DNA from: Kitasatospora cheerisanensis KCTC 2395 | GTDB taxonomy: Bacteria > Actinomycetota > Actinomycetes > Streptomycetales > Streptomycetaceae | Assembly: GCF_000696185.1 (NCBI RefSeq) | Contig: NZ_KK853997.1 | Coordinates: forward strand, 4,072,410-4,136,409 | Direction of reading: 5' to 3' | DNA length: 64,000 bases | In this document: in pieces, positions 18,458 through 26,344 of the stretch | Layout: every line of letters begins with the position of its first letter | How positions within the stretch are numbered: the stretch's first letter is position 1 | Translations under genes and position numbers: made by a program | The notes under the pieces: model-generated | Told to the model about the DNA's origin: nothing | Database searches by the model: none | The model's input: the letters and a program-made list of their open reading frames with translations, nothing else

Positions 18458-19249
18458 ATGGCCGAGGAGCCCACCGACGCCGAACTGCTCGCCCGGCACA
18501 CGGCGGGCGACCCGGACGCCTTCGGGCAACTGGTGCACCGCCACCGCGACCGCCTGTGGGCGGTCGCGGTGCGCACCCTCGGCGACCGCGAGGAGGCCGC
18601 CGACGCGCTCCAGGACGCCCTGGTCTCCGCGTTCCGGGCCGCGGCCGGCTTCCAGGGCCGCTCCGCGGTCACCACCTGGCTGCACCGGATCGTGGTCAAC
18701 GCCTGCCTGGACCGCGCCCGCCGCGGCGCCGTCCGCCGGGCCGAGTCGCTCGACCAGCACCCGGGCGGCCCGCCGGAGGCCGCGCTCGGCACCAGCGAGG
18801 GCGCGGAGACCCACGCGGTGCGCGCCGAGACCCGCCGCGAGGTGGCCGACGCCCTGGCCGCACTGCCCGCCGAGCAGCGGGCCGCCCTGGTCCTGGTCGA
18901 CATGCAGGGCTACCCCGTCGCCGAGGCCGCCGAGGTGCTCGGCGTCCCCATCGGCACCGTGAAGAGCCGCTGCGCCCGCGGCCGGGCCCGCCTGCTGCCG
19001 CTGCTGCGCCACCTCGGGCCGGGCGGTGTTCCACGTGGAACCGACCCCGCCCGCGTGCCGCCGGAAGCCGACCGCCCGCGTGTTCCACGTGGAACACGCA
19101 CCGCCGCACCCGCCCCGCGGGAGCCGGAGGCCGTGGATGTTCCACGTGGAACACCGCCCGCTCCCCGGGCCGGGAACCCGAACCGGCCCTCCCCCGTCCC
19201 ACCCACGGATCCCGCCACCGCGCTGGAAGGAGATGCGACCCCGCGATGA
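18458..19249 (+). CDS. sigM: ECF RNA polymerase sigma factor SigM
   Basis: 263-residue extracytoplasmic-function sigma factor that directs RNA polymerase to stress genes. Region 2 is AELLARHTAGDPDAFGQLVH to FQGRSAVTTWLHRIVVNACL; region 4 is LPAEQRAALVLVDMQGYPVA and VLGVPIGTVKSRCARGRARL. The last ~70 residues are a Pro/Arg-rich tail with three VPRGT units, each encoded by a 14-bp palindrome resembling parS. ATG 18458 has GAGGAGGGGG upstream. The order murJ-sigM-anti-sigma-trxB-trxA is kept in mycobacteria. The stop overlaps the anti-sigma start (ATGA), so translational coupling is likely. Confidence 0.93.
   Translation: MAEEPTDAELLARHTAGDPDAFGQLVHRHRDRLWAVAVRTLGDREEAADALQDALVSAFRAAAGFQGRSAVTTWLHRIVVNACLDRARRGAVRRAESLDQHPGGPPEAALGTSEGAETHAVRAETRREVADALAALPAEQRAALVLVDMQGYPVAEAAEVLGVPIGTVKSRCARGRARLLPLLRHLGPGGVPRGTDPARVPPEADRPRVPRGTRTAAPAPREPEAVDVPRGTPPAPRAGNPNRPSPVPPTDPATALEGDATPR
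19028..19041. promoter_or_regulatory. Symmetric parS-like site 1 inside sigM
   Basis: GTTCCACGTGGAAC, a perfect 14-bp palindrome. Each half differs from GTTTCACGTGAAAC at one base, and the left half matches the GTTCCACGTGAAAC variant known as a B. subtilis-type parS. It encodes VPRGT in sigM. Confidence 0.6.
19082..19095. promoter_or_regulatory. Symmetric parS-like site 2 inside sigM
   Basis: Identical GTTCCACGTGGAAC, 54 bases after the first copy and again encoding VPRGT. Confidence 0.6.
19139..19152. promoter_or_regulatory. Symmetric parS-like site 3 inside sigM
   Basis: Identical GTTCCACGTGGAAC, 57 bases after the second copy and again encoding VPRGT. Confidence 0.6.
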
Positions 19250-20120
19250 CGCCGCACCCGCCTTCCGAGCACCCCGACCTGGACGCGCTGGCCGACCTCG
19301 CCGAGGAACTGCTGCCGCCCGAGCAGGCCGAACCGCTCCACCGCCACCTGGCCGCCTGCCCGACCTGCGCCGAGGACTACGCCGCCCTCCGCGGCCTCCC
19401 CGAACTGCTGGCGGACTCCGCCGCCCCGCCGATGCCGCAGGACGTCGCCGACCGGCTGACGGCCGCCCTCGCGGCCGAGTCCGCGGCCCGCACGGAAGCC
19501 CGTCCGGAAGACTCCCGGAAGGCCCGTACCGAGCCCTCCGCCGCCCCCGCGGGCCCGCCCGCACCGGGAGCCCCGCCGGGGCCCCGCACGCCGCCACTGG
19601 CCCGGGCCGGCCCGCGCGGCGCCGCCGTCGCACCGCGGGCCTGCTGCTCGCCACCGCCGCCGTGGCCGTCGCCGCCACCCTGGGCGGCGTGCTGCTCGCC
19701 CGGAACGCGCCCGAGAGCGCCGTCTCCTCCGCCCGCGGCGGCGCCGACGCGGCCGCCGCCCCCAGCCCGGCCGGCGCCGGCTCCGCCACCCAGCCGAAGG
19801 CCGTCGGCGGCGAGCAGGGGCCGGAGTTCACCGCCGAGCAACTGCCCGCCCAGGTCCGCCAACTGCTGGCCGCCAGGCCCACCGCCCAGCTCGGCTCGGC
19901 CGACAGCCCCGCCGCGTCCGTCCCGGCCTGCGTGCTGACCGCGGCCGGGCACCCGGACGAGCAGCCGCTGGGCACCGGGCCGGGCCGCTACCAGGGCCGC
20001 ACGGTGCTGGCCCTGGTGTTCCGGCCGGCCGGCGGCAGCGGCCCGCTGGACGTCTACCTGGCCACCCCCGAGTGCCCCGGTTCGACGATCCTGCTGCACA
20101 GCACCGTTCCGGCCCCCTGA
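19246..20120 (+). CDS. SigM anti-sigma factor (zinc-finger type), reading frame broken once
   Basis: Starts MTPHPPSEHPDLDALADLAE, overlapping the sigM stop by ATGA. The N-terminal part has HRHLAACPTCAEDYAAL, the H-x3-C-x2-C core of the zinc-binding anti-sigma fold that would hold SigM. A membrane helix (AGLLLATAAVAVAATLGGVLL) and a ~110-residue outer part with two cysteines (VPACVLTA, TPECPGS) follow in a different frame. The 875-bp span is not a multiple of three; the change lies in the Pro/Arg linker between about 19540 and 19630 and amounts to one missing base. Two halves this coherent suggest a sequence error rather than a dead gene. Confidence 0.8.
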
Positions 20121-20179
20121 TTCCTCGCCGTTCCGGGCCGACTGCGCCCGGACTGCGGGCACCTGGTGCGGCCGGGCCT

Positions 20180-20207
20180 GGGAATGCGGGAGACTGGTAA
20201 GTCGTTG
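20180..20207 (+). promoter_or_regulatory. SigR-type promoter of trxBA
   Basis: GGGAAT at 20180-20185, an 18-base spacer, then GTTG at 20204-20207. This matches the SigR (thiol-oxidative stress) consensus GGGAAT-N18-GTT, and trxBA is a known SigR target in S. coelicolor. Inferred from sequence and gene identity. Confidence 0.75.
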
Positions 20208-20272
20208 TCCGGGGCGGCGGAGCAACCGCCCTCCCCCGCGCGAGCGGGACGCCATGCGAACCAGGAGATGCA

Positions 20273-21238
20273 GTGAGCGACGTCCGTAACGTGATCATCA
20301 TCGGTTCCGGCCCGTCCGGGTACACCGCTGCGCTGTACACCGCGCGTGCCTCCCTCCAGCCGCTGGTGTTCGAGGGCGCGGTCACCGCCGGCGGCGCGCT
20401 GATGAACACCACCGAGGTGGAGAACTTCCCGGGCTTCCGCGACGGCATCATGGGCCCCGAGCTGATGGACAACATGCGCGCCCAGGCCGAGCGCTTCGGC
20501 GCCGAGCTGGTCCCGGACGACATCGTCGCCGTCGACCTCACGGGCGACATCAAGACCGTCACCGACTCCGAGGGCACCGTGCACCGCGCCCGCGCCGTGA
20601 TCGTCACCACCGGCTCGCAGCACCGCAAGCTCGGCCTGCCGAACGAGGACAAGCTCTCCGGCCGCGGCGTCTCCTGGTGCGCGACCTGCGACGGCTTCTT
20701 CTTCCGCGACCAGGACATCGCGGTCGTCGGCGGCGGCGACACCGCCCTGGAGGAGGCCACCTTCCTGTCCCGGTTCGCCCGCAGCGTCACCGTGGTCCAC
20801 CGCCGCAACAGCCTGCGCGCCTCCAAGGCGATGCAGGAGCGCGCCTTCGCCGACCCGAAGATCAGCTTCGCCTGGGACAGCGCGGTCGAGGAGATCCACG
20901 GCGACCCGAAGCTGTCCGGCGTGACCCTGCGCGACACCAACACTGGGGACCTGCGCGAGCTGCCCGTCACCGGCCTGTTCATCGCGATCGGCCACGACCC
21001 GCGCACCGACCTGTTCAAGGGCCAGCTGGACCTGGACGCCGAGGGCTACCTGAAGGTGGACGCCCCCTCCACCCGCACCAACATCCCCGGCGTCTTCGCC
21101 GCCGGTGACGTGGTCGACCACACCTACCGCCAGGCGATCACCGCCGCCGGCACCGGCTGCTCCGCCGCGCTGGACGCCGAGCGCTACCTCGCCGCGCTGA
21201 CCGACTCCGAGGCCGAGACCGCCGCCGTCGCGGTCTGA
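20273..21238 (+). CDS. trxB: Thioredoxin-disulfide reductase
   Basis: NADPH-dependent flavoprotein that reduces thioredoxin in the cytoplasm. 321 residues, the standard length. FAD-binding [10 protein letters not shown] (~11-20), redox-active Cys136-Ala-Thr-Cys139 ([10 protein letters not shown]), NADPH-binding [11 protein letters not shown], and a second FAD motif [24 protein letters not shown] 20273 follows AGGAGATGCA. It is 119 bases before trxA on the same strand, and the GGGAAT-N18-GTTG promoter upstream indicates induction by disulfide stress. No defect seen. Confidence 0.97.
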   Translation: MSDVRNVIIIGSGPSGYTAALYTARASLQPLVFEGAVTAGGALMNTTEVENFPGFRDGIMGPELMDNMRAQAERFGAELVPDDIVAVDLTGDIKTVTDSEGTVHRARAVIVTTGSQHRKLGLPNEDKLSGRGVSWCATCDGFFFRDQDIAVVGGGDTALEEATFLSRFARSVTVVHRRNSLRASKAMQERAFADPKISFAWDSAVEEIHGDPKLSGVTLRDTNTGDLRELPVTGLFIAIGHDPRTDLFKGQLDLDAEGYLKVDAPSTRTNIPGVFAAGDVVDHTYRQAITAAGTGCSAALDAERYLAALTDSEAETAAVAV

Positions 21239-21357
21239 CCCCACCCAAGGCCGAGCAGCCCACCGGCCGGGGGCGGCCACCGTTTCCGCACCGAAACAGA
21301 ACCGCCCCGGCCGTTGTTATCCCTGACGCACCTCCCCTCCGACCCCAAGGAGTTCCC

Positions 21358-21684
21358 GTGGCCGGCGCCACCAAGGAAGTAACCGACGCCACCTTCGACG
21401 CCGAGGTCCTCAAGAGCGACAAGCCCGTTCTGGTCGACTTCTGGGCCACCTGGTGCGGCCCGTGCCGCCAGGTCGCCCCCGTCCTGGAGGACATCGCGGC
21501 CGAGCACGGCGACAAGCTGTCGATCGTCAAGCTCGACGTGGACGCCAACCAGGAGACCGCCGCGGCGTACAACGTGATCTCCATCCCGACCCTGAACGTC
21601 TACAAGGGCGGCGAGCTGGTGAAGACCATCACCGGTGCCCGCCCGAAGGCCGCGCTGCTCCGCGAGCTGGCCGAGTACCTGTAG
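21358..21684 (+). CDS. trxA: Thioredoxin
   Basis: 108-residue thiol-disulfide reductant paired with TrxB. Active site WCGPC at 32-36 within VDFWATWCGPCRQVAPVLED; the cis-proline motif is SIPTLNVYKGGE. GTG 21358 follows AAGGAG. Likely transcribed with trxB from the SigR-type promoter and ended by the strong hairpin downstream. Confidence 0.97.
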   Translation: MAGATKEVTDATFDAEVLKSDKPVLVDFWATWCGPCRQVAPVLEDIAAEHGDKLSIVKLDVDANQETAAAYNVISIPTLNVYKGGELVKTITGARPKAALLRELAEYL

Positions 21685-21702
21685 TCCGTTCCGGACGCCG
21701 TC

Positions 21703-21747
21703 GCCGAGGCGGCCCGCACGGGGAGTCCCCGTACGGGCCGCCTCGGC
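21703..21747. terminator. Bidirectional terminator between trxA and the GNAT gene
   Basis: Nearly perfect 22-bp inverted repeat (21703-21724 with 21726-21747, one mismatch) between convergent genes. Confidence 0.8.
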
Positions 21748-21838
21748 GTTTCCGCGTCCCGGTGAGGCTTCGTCAGGAAGCCCTCGGTGCCCGGCGCTCC
21801 GCCCCGCGCCGACCGCCCCCGCGCGGAGGATGCCGCTC

Positions 21839-22456
21839 TCAGAACGGCCGCAGCGCCGGTTCCTTGCGCCGCCCGCCGAGCAGGCGCTCCAGCGCGCCCT
21901 CCATGTCGCCCTTCCAGGAGAGCGTGGAGCGCGCCTCCAACCGCAGCCGCGGGTACCGATGGTGCGGCCGCACCGTCTTGAAGCCGACCGCCAGCAGGTG
22001 GTCGGCCGGCAGCACGCAGCTGGGGATCTCCCGCCCCTGCGCACCGAACGCCTCGATCGCCCGGAAGCCGCGCCGGATCAGGTCCTTGGCGACCGACTGC
22101 ACCAACACCCGCCCCAGGCCCTGGCCCTGAAACTCCGGCAGCACCCGGGAGACCATCAGCTGCACCGCGTCCGGGGAGATCGGACTGGTCGGGAACGACT
22201 GCCCGCGCGGCACGTACGCGGGCGGGGCGTAGAGCACGAACCCGGCCGGGCGGTCGTCCACGTAGGCGACTCTGCCGCAGGACCCCCATTCCAGCAGTAC
22301 CGCGGAGATCCAGCCCTCCTTCTCCAACTCCCCCTTCCCGGCGTCCTGCGCGGCCCGACCGCTGACCGGGTCGAGCTCCCAGAACACGCAGGAACGACAG
22401 GGGTTCGGCAGCTCCGAGAGGTTGTCCAGCGTCAGCGGAACGACCCTTCGCCCCAC
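21839..22456 (-). CDS. GNAT family N-acetyltransferase
   Basis: 205-residue protein with the acetyl-CoA-binding motif FQGQGLGRVLVQSVAKDLIRRG in the middle and a strand-rich N-terminal half (CRSCVFWELDP, GFVLYAPPAYVP). Counterpart of S. coelicolor SCO3888, always between trxA and parB in streptomycetes; the substrate is unknown. GTG 22456 is chosen because GGAGGAGG lies just upstream; the frame continues 24 codons further, into the parS palindrome, without family similarity. In mycobacteria this position also holds cwlM, which I do not see here. Confidence 0.85.
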   Translation of the reverse strand: MGRRVVPLTLDNLSELPNPCRSCVFWELDPVSGRAAQDAGKGELEKEGWISAVLLEWGSCGRVAYVDDRPAGFVLYAPPAYVPRGQSFPTSPISPDAVQLMVSRVLPEFQGQGLGRVLVQSVAKDLIRRGFRAIEAFGAQGREIPSCVLPADHLLAVGFKTVRPHHRYPRLRLEARSTLSWKGDMEGALERLLGGRRKEPALRPF

Positions 22457-22517
22457 GCCCGCACCTCCTCCTCCACACGGAATCCGGCCCAGGACTCCAG
22501 TCTGCGCCGCCCAACGA

Positions 22518-22553
22518 AACGGGTGCACGTTTCACGTGAAACATGCACCCGTT
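22518..22553. promoter_or_regulatory. parS: parS inside a 36-bp palindrome
   Basis: A perfect parS (22529-22542) is flanked by AACGGGTGCA on the left (22518-22527) and its exact complement on the right (22544-22553), with one mismatched pair (22528/22543). It lies between parB and the GNAT gene, so it may also work as the parB terminator. Confidence 0.9.
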
Positions 22554-22577
22554 GTTCGCCGTTCGCGGTCACCGAGG

Positions 22578-23630
22578 TCAGGACAGCCGCAGTCCCTGCT
22601 CGCCCGGCGCCAGGCTGTCCAGGATCCGGTTCAGGTCCTCGACCGAGCCGAACTCCAGCACCACCTTGCCCTTGCCGATCCGGCCGTCGCGCTGCGAGAC
22701 CTCGACCTTCACCCGGGTGTCGAAGCGGTCCGAGAGACGGCCCGCCAGCTCGTTGAAGGCCGGCGAGTTGAGCCGCCCGGCCCGCGGCGTGGCCTTCTTC
22801 GCCTTCGGGGTCTCACCGGCCATCAGCCCGGCGATCTCCTCGGTGGCCCGCACCGTCAGCTGCTCGGCCACCACCCGCTCCGCCAGCTGCTCCTGGCGCT
22901 CGGCGTCCGGCACCATCAGGATCGCCTTCGCGCACCCGGCGCTGACCGTCCCCGCCGCGACCTTCAGCTGCACCGACACCGGCAGGTTCATCAGCCGCAG
23001 CGTGTTCGACACATGCGAACGGGACTTGCCCACCCGGCGCGCCAACTGGTCGTGCGTGCAGGCGAAGTCGCGCAGCAGCTGGTCGTAGGCCGCGGCCTCC
23101 TCCAGCGCGTTCAGCTCGGCCCGGTGCAGGTTCTCCAGCAGCGCGTCCAGCAGCAGCTTGTCGTCCTCGGTGGCCCGGACGATCGCCGGGATGACGTCGA
23201 GACCGGCCTCCCGGGAGGCCCGCCAGCGGCGCTCACCCATGATCAGCTCGTAGCGCTCGGCCCCGGTCTGACGGACCACCACGGGCTGCAGCAGGCCGAC
23301 CTCCTTGATCGAGGCGACCAGTTCGGCGAGCTTCTCCTCGTCGAACACCTCGCGCGGCTGGCGCGGGTTCGGGCTGATCGCGTCCAGCGGCAGCTCGGCG
23401 AACCGGGCGCCGTCCACCGGGGACAGCGCCGCCTCCAGGACGCTGCGGCGCTGATCGCCCGCCAGCTCCCGCAGGCTCTCCGCGGCGGCCTTGGCGGCCA
23501 CCGTGCCGCGGTCGGTGGGAACCACCGGCGCCGGCGGGTCGGCCGGTGCGGCCGCTCCCCCGGCCGCCGGCTGGGTCGCCGGGATCAGCGCTCCCAGACC
23601 CCTGCCCAGACCCCTGCGCGTGCCACTCAC
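22578..23630 (-). CDS. parB: Chromosome partitioning protein ParB
   Basis: CTP-dependent DNA clamp that loads at parS and organises the origin for segregation. 350 residues. RRGLGRGLGALIP at the N-terminus is the ParA-contact box. The CTP-binding region has NPRQPREVF and GERRWRASREAGL. The parS-reading HTH contains VGKSRSHVSNTLRLMNLP. The C-terminal dimer domain ends in LEFGSVEDLNRILDSL. GTG 23630 overlaps the parA stop by GTGA and has GGAGGG upstream, so translation is coupled to parA. It is surrounded by its own parS targets. Confidence 0.97.
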   Translation of the reverse strand: MSGTRRGLGRGLGALIPATQPAAGGAAAPADPPAPVVPTDRGTVAAKAAAESLRELAGDQRRSVLEAALSPVDGARFAELPLDAISPNPRQPREVFDEEKLAELVASIKEVGLLQPVVVRQTGAERYELIMGERRWRASREAGLDVIPAIVRATEDDKLLLDALLENLHRAELNALEEAAAYDQLLRDFACTHDQLARRVGKSRSHVSNTLRLMNLPVSVQLKVAAGTVSAGCAKAILMVPDAERQEQLAERVVAEQLTVRATEEIAGLMAGETPKAKKATPRAGRLNSPAFNELAGRLSDRFDTRVKVEVSQRDGRIGKGKVVLEFGSVEDLNRILDSLAPGEQGLRLS

Positions 23631-24658
23631 CGGTTGCCCTCCATCGAACTGTGCTGTGCGGTCGGCGCGGACGGCTCCGCGCCGCTGCGCGGCGGAACGA
23701 CCGCCGCGCCTGCCCGGTGCCGCCCGTCGCCCGCCTTCACGACCGCCCGCAGCGCCAACTCGCGGCCGGCCTCCAGGTAGGAGAGCGCACCGCTGGAACC
23801 GGGGTCGTAGGTGAGCACGGTCTGCCCGTAGCTGGGGGCCTCGGAGATGCGCACCGACCGCGGGATGGCGGTGGCCAGCACCTCGTTCTCGAAGTGCGTC
23901 CGCACCTCCTCGGCGACCTGCGCGGCCAGTCGGGTCCGGGCGTCGTACATGGTGAGCAGGATGGTCGACACGTGCAGCGCCGGGTTCAGGTGCGCCCGCA
24001 CCAGCTCCACGTTGCGCAGCAGCTGCCCCAGGCCCTCCAGCGCGTAGTACTCGCACTGGATCGGGATCAGCACCTCCTGGCCGGCCACCAGGGCGTTGAC
24101 CGTCAGCAGCCCGAGCGAGGGCGGACAGTCGATCAGCACGTAGTCGAGCGGCTGCTCGTAGGCCGCGATGGCCCGGTGCAGCCGGCTCTCCCGGGCCACC
24201 AGCGAGACCAGTTCGATCTCCGCGCCGGCCAGGTCGATGGTGGCCGGGCAGCAGAACAGCCCCTCCACGTCCACCACCGGCTGCACCACGTCGGCCAGCG
24301 GCTTGCCCTCGACCAGCACGTCGTAGATGGACGGCACCTCGGCGTGGTGGTCGATGCCGAGGGCGGTCGAGGCGTTGCCCTGCGGATCGAGGTCGATCAC
24401 CAGCACCCGCAGGCCGTGCATGGCGAGCGAGGCGGCGAGGTTGACGGTGGTGGTGGTCTTGCCGACCCCACCCTTCTGGTTGGCCACCACCATGACCCGG
24501 GTGGCAGCAGGTCGGGGAAGCCCCTCCCCGGCATACCCGGTGACCGGGACGGCGGCGTGCGCGGTACGTGCGACGGGGGTGTCATCCACCTGATCGACGA
24601 TCTCCGACTCCTGCATGGAGGTCAGTGTTTCACGTGAAACCGGAGCCGCGACAGTCAC
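23627..24658 (-). CDS. parA: Chromosome partitioning ATPase ParA
   Basis: Walker-type ATPase that positions ParB-origin complexes in growing and sporulating hyphae. 343 residues from GTG 24658, which has CGGGAG upstream. A ~52-residue N-terminal extension precedes VMVVANQKGGVGKTTTTVN, with the deviant Walker A from Lys62. IDLDPQGNASTAL and IDCPPSLGLLT are Walker A' and B. One parS site lies inside codons ~7-11 (encoding VSRET); another is 65 bases upstream of the start. The frame is open further upstream through that second site, so a longer protein is possible. Confidence 0.95.
   Translation of the reverse strand: MTVAAPVSRETLTSMQESEIVDQVDDTPVARTAHAAVPVTGYAGEGLPRPAATRVMVVANQKGGVGKTTTTVNLAASLAMHGLRVLVIDLDPQGNASTALGIDHHAEVPSIYDVLVEGKPLADVVQPVVDVEGLFCCPATIDLAGAEIELVSLVARESRLHRAIAAYEQPLDYVLIDCPPSLGLLTVNALVAGQEVLIPIQCEYYALEGLGQLLRNVELVRAHLNPALHVSTILLTMYDARTRLAAQVAEEVRTHFENEVLATAIPRSVRISEAPSYGQTVLTYDPGSSGALSYLEAGRELALRAVVKAGDGRHRAGAAVVPPRSGAEPSAPTAQHSSMEGNR
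24627..24640. promoter_or_regulatory. parS: parS site inside the first codons of parA
   Basis: GTTTCACGTGAAAC, perfect; it encodes VSRET near the N-terminus of ParA. Confidence 0.92.
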
Positions 24659-24722
24659 TGCCGGCTCCCGTTCGGGGGTCCGGTTCAGCTCTTGGCCGAG
24701 TACGCCGGTAAGCAGGAAGCGA

Positions 24723-24736
24723 CGTTTCACGTGAAA
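24723..24736. promoter_or_regulatory. parS: parS site upstream of parA
   Basis: GTTTCACGTGAAAC, perfect, in the 187-bp gap between rsmG and parA where the parAB promoter is expected. Suggests ParB-sensitive transcription of its own operon. Confidence 0.92.
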
Positions 24737-24845
24737 CACGATGCCCGGAATGTCCGGGTCCGACGGCCCGACACTCCGGGGCGCCGACAAGCGAACGGGG
24801 CGGGTGACCCGATCGCCACCCGCCCCGCCGCACCGCCACTGCGTC

Positions 24846-25625
24846 TCAGCGCCGCCCGCGGCCGCCGCCACCACGCCGGCCCGCACCCTCGGCGCCCTTG
24901 CCGCCACGACCGGCCCGGGCCGCCTTGGCCCGCCGGGTGGCCGCCTTGACGCCGCCGGGGCTCTCCCCCGCCTCCACCCGGACCACCCGGGTCGGAGTCT
25001 CCAGCACGCCCTCGCCGACGCCGATCACCGACCACTTCACCGCACCCAGCCGGGTCAGCGCCGCCCGCGACTCGGTCAGCTCCTGCTCGGCGGTGTCGCC
25101 CTTCAGTGCCAGCATCTGCCCGTAGGGCCGCAGCAGCGGCATGCCCCAGCCGGCCAGCCGGTCCAGCGGCGCCACCGCGCGGGCGGTCACCACGTCCACG
25201 GCCAGCTTGCCGACCGTCTCCTCGGCGCGACCGCGCAGCACCGTGACGTTGTCCAGACCGAGCTCGCGGACCACCTCCTCCAGGAAGGTGGTGCGCCGCA
25301 GCAGCGGCTCCAGCAGGGTCACCGAGACGTCCGGTCGGGCCAGCGCCACCGGGATGCCCGGCAGCCCGGCCCCCGAGCCGACGTCGCACAGCGAGACCTC
25401 GGCGGGCAGCAGTTCGGCCAGCACCGCGCAGTTGAGCACGTGCCGGTCCCACAGCCGGGGCACCTCGCGCGGGCCGATCAGTCCGCGCTGCACCCCGGCG
25501 GTCGCCAGCAGCTCGGTGTAGCGCACGGCCTGCGGCAGCCGATCGCCGAAGATCCGCCCCGCTGCCTCCGGCGCTTCGGCCAGCCCCTCCAGCGGCGCCT
25601 CGGGCTCCGTGCCGTCCCTGTCCAT
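24846..25625 (-). CDS. rsmG: 16S rRNA (guanine-N7) methyltransferase RsmG
   Basis: Methylates G527 (E. coli numbering) in 16S rRNA using SAM; loss gives low-level streptomycin resistance. 259 residues. SAM-binding [20 protein letters not shown], then [15 protein letters not shown] and [16 protein letters not shown], all family hallmarks. The C-terminal ~40 residues are Gly/Arg/Ala-rich ([10 protein letters not shown]...), a basic tail common in streptomycetes. ATG 25625 follows GAGAGGCAGAG; an earlier in-frame ATG would start inside parS and is rejected. Confidence 0.95.
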   Translation of the reverse strand: MDRDGTEPEAPLEGLAEAPEAAGRIFGDRLPQAVRYTELLATAGVQRGLIGPREVPRLWDRHVLNCAVLAELLPAEVSLCDVGSGAGLPGIPVALARPDVSVTLLEPLLRRTTFLEEVVRELGLDNVTVLRGRAEETVGKLAVDVVTARAVAPLDRLAGWGMPLLRPYGQMLALKGDTAEQELTESRAALTRLGAVKWSVIGVGEGVLETPTRVVRVEAGESPGGVKAATRRAKAARAGRGGKGAEGAGRRGGGGRGRR

Positions 25626-25672
25626 CTCTGCCTCTCCGCTCACCGTCGAATCCACCCGCCCGTCCCAGCACT

Positions 25673-25686
25673 GTTCCACGTGAAAC
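25673..25686. promoter_or_regulatory. parS: parS site (one-base variant) upstream of rsmG
   Basis: GTTCCACGTGAAAC, within the 16-base form TGTTCCACGTGAAACA that is identical to the classical B. subtilis parS. It is in the jag-rsmG gap. Confidence 0.88.
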
Positions 25687-25707
25687 ATCAGTCCACCGCA
25701 AAGGCAA

Positions 25708-25738
25708 CGACCCCGCCCGCGAGAGGCGGGCGGGGTCG
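25708..25738 (-). terminator. Terminator after jag
   Basis: Perfect 13-bp stem (25708-25720 with 25726-25738) with a five-base loop. It separates the rpmH-jag block from rsmG-parAB. Confidence 0.75.
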
Positions 25739-25764
25739 GACGCTTTCCGGCGGCACCACCGGCA

Positions 25765-26286
25765 TCAAGCCGGCAGCACGACCACACAGCGCTGGGGCTC
25801 CTCGCCCTCCGACTCGCTGCGCAGCCCCGCGGCGGCCACCGCGTCGTGCACCACCTTGCGCTCGAACGGGGTCATCGGCCGCAGCTTGACCTGCTCGCCG
25901 GTGCTCTTGACCCGCTCGGCCGCGTCCGCGCCCAGCTCGGCGAGCTCGGCCCGCTTGCGCGCCCGGAAGCCCGCGACGTCCAGCATCAGCCGACTGCGCT
26001 CGCCGGTCTCCCGGTGCACGGCCAGCCGGGTCAGCTCCTGGAGCGCCTCCAGCACCTCGCCGTCCTGGCCCACCAGCCGCTGCAGCGTCCGGTCGTCGCC
26101 CTCGCCGACGATGGAGACCAGCGCCCGGTCCCCCTCGACGTCCATGTCGATGTCGCCGTCCAGGTCCGCGATGTCCAGCAGACCCTCCAGGTAGTCGGCG
26201 GCGATGTCACCCTCGCGCTCCAGACGGGCGAGGGCGCTCTCACCGGCCGGCGCGGTGTCGACGGCGGAGGTGGTGCCATCCGTCAC
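25765..26286 (-). CDS. jag: Jag/KhpB family RNA-binding protein (KH and R3H domains)
   Basis: 173-residue single-strand nucleic-acid-binding protein. A KH domain covers ~55-115 ([27 protein letters not shown]). The R3H domain covers ~115-173 ([17 protein letters not shown]..., [14 protein letters not shown]). An acidic N-terminus replaces the Jag_N domain of Firmicutes, as usual in actinobacteria. GTG 26286 has AAGGAG upstream. It sits directly after yidC, a pairing conserved across bacteria. Its role is thought to be RNA-based control of envelope growth; not provable here. Confidence 0.92.
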   Translation of the reverse strand: MTDGTTSAVDTAPAGESALARLEREGDIAADYLEGLLDIADLDGDIDMDVEGDRALVSIVGEGDDRTLQRLVGQDGEVLEALQELTRLAVHRETGERSRLMLDVAGFRARKRAELAELGADAAERVKSTGEQVKLRPMTPFERKVVHDAVAAAGLRSESEGEEPQRCVVVLPA

Positions 26287-26344
26287 AGGTGGACTCCTTC
26301 AGGAATGGGGCCCTCGGGTGGGGCCGAGAACGAGGGGGTCGGGA

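Noticed and set aside
24659..24907. A longer ParA starting upstream of 24658
   Set aside because: It would translate the parS site and the end of rsmG, and has no ribosome site as good as CGGGAG before GTG 24658.
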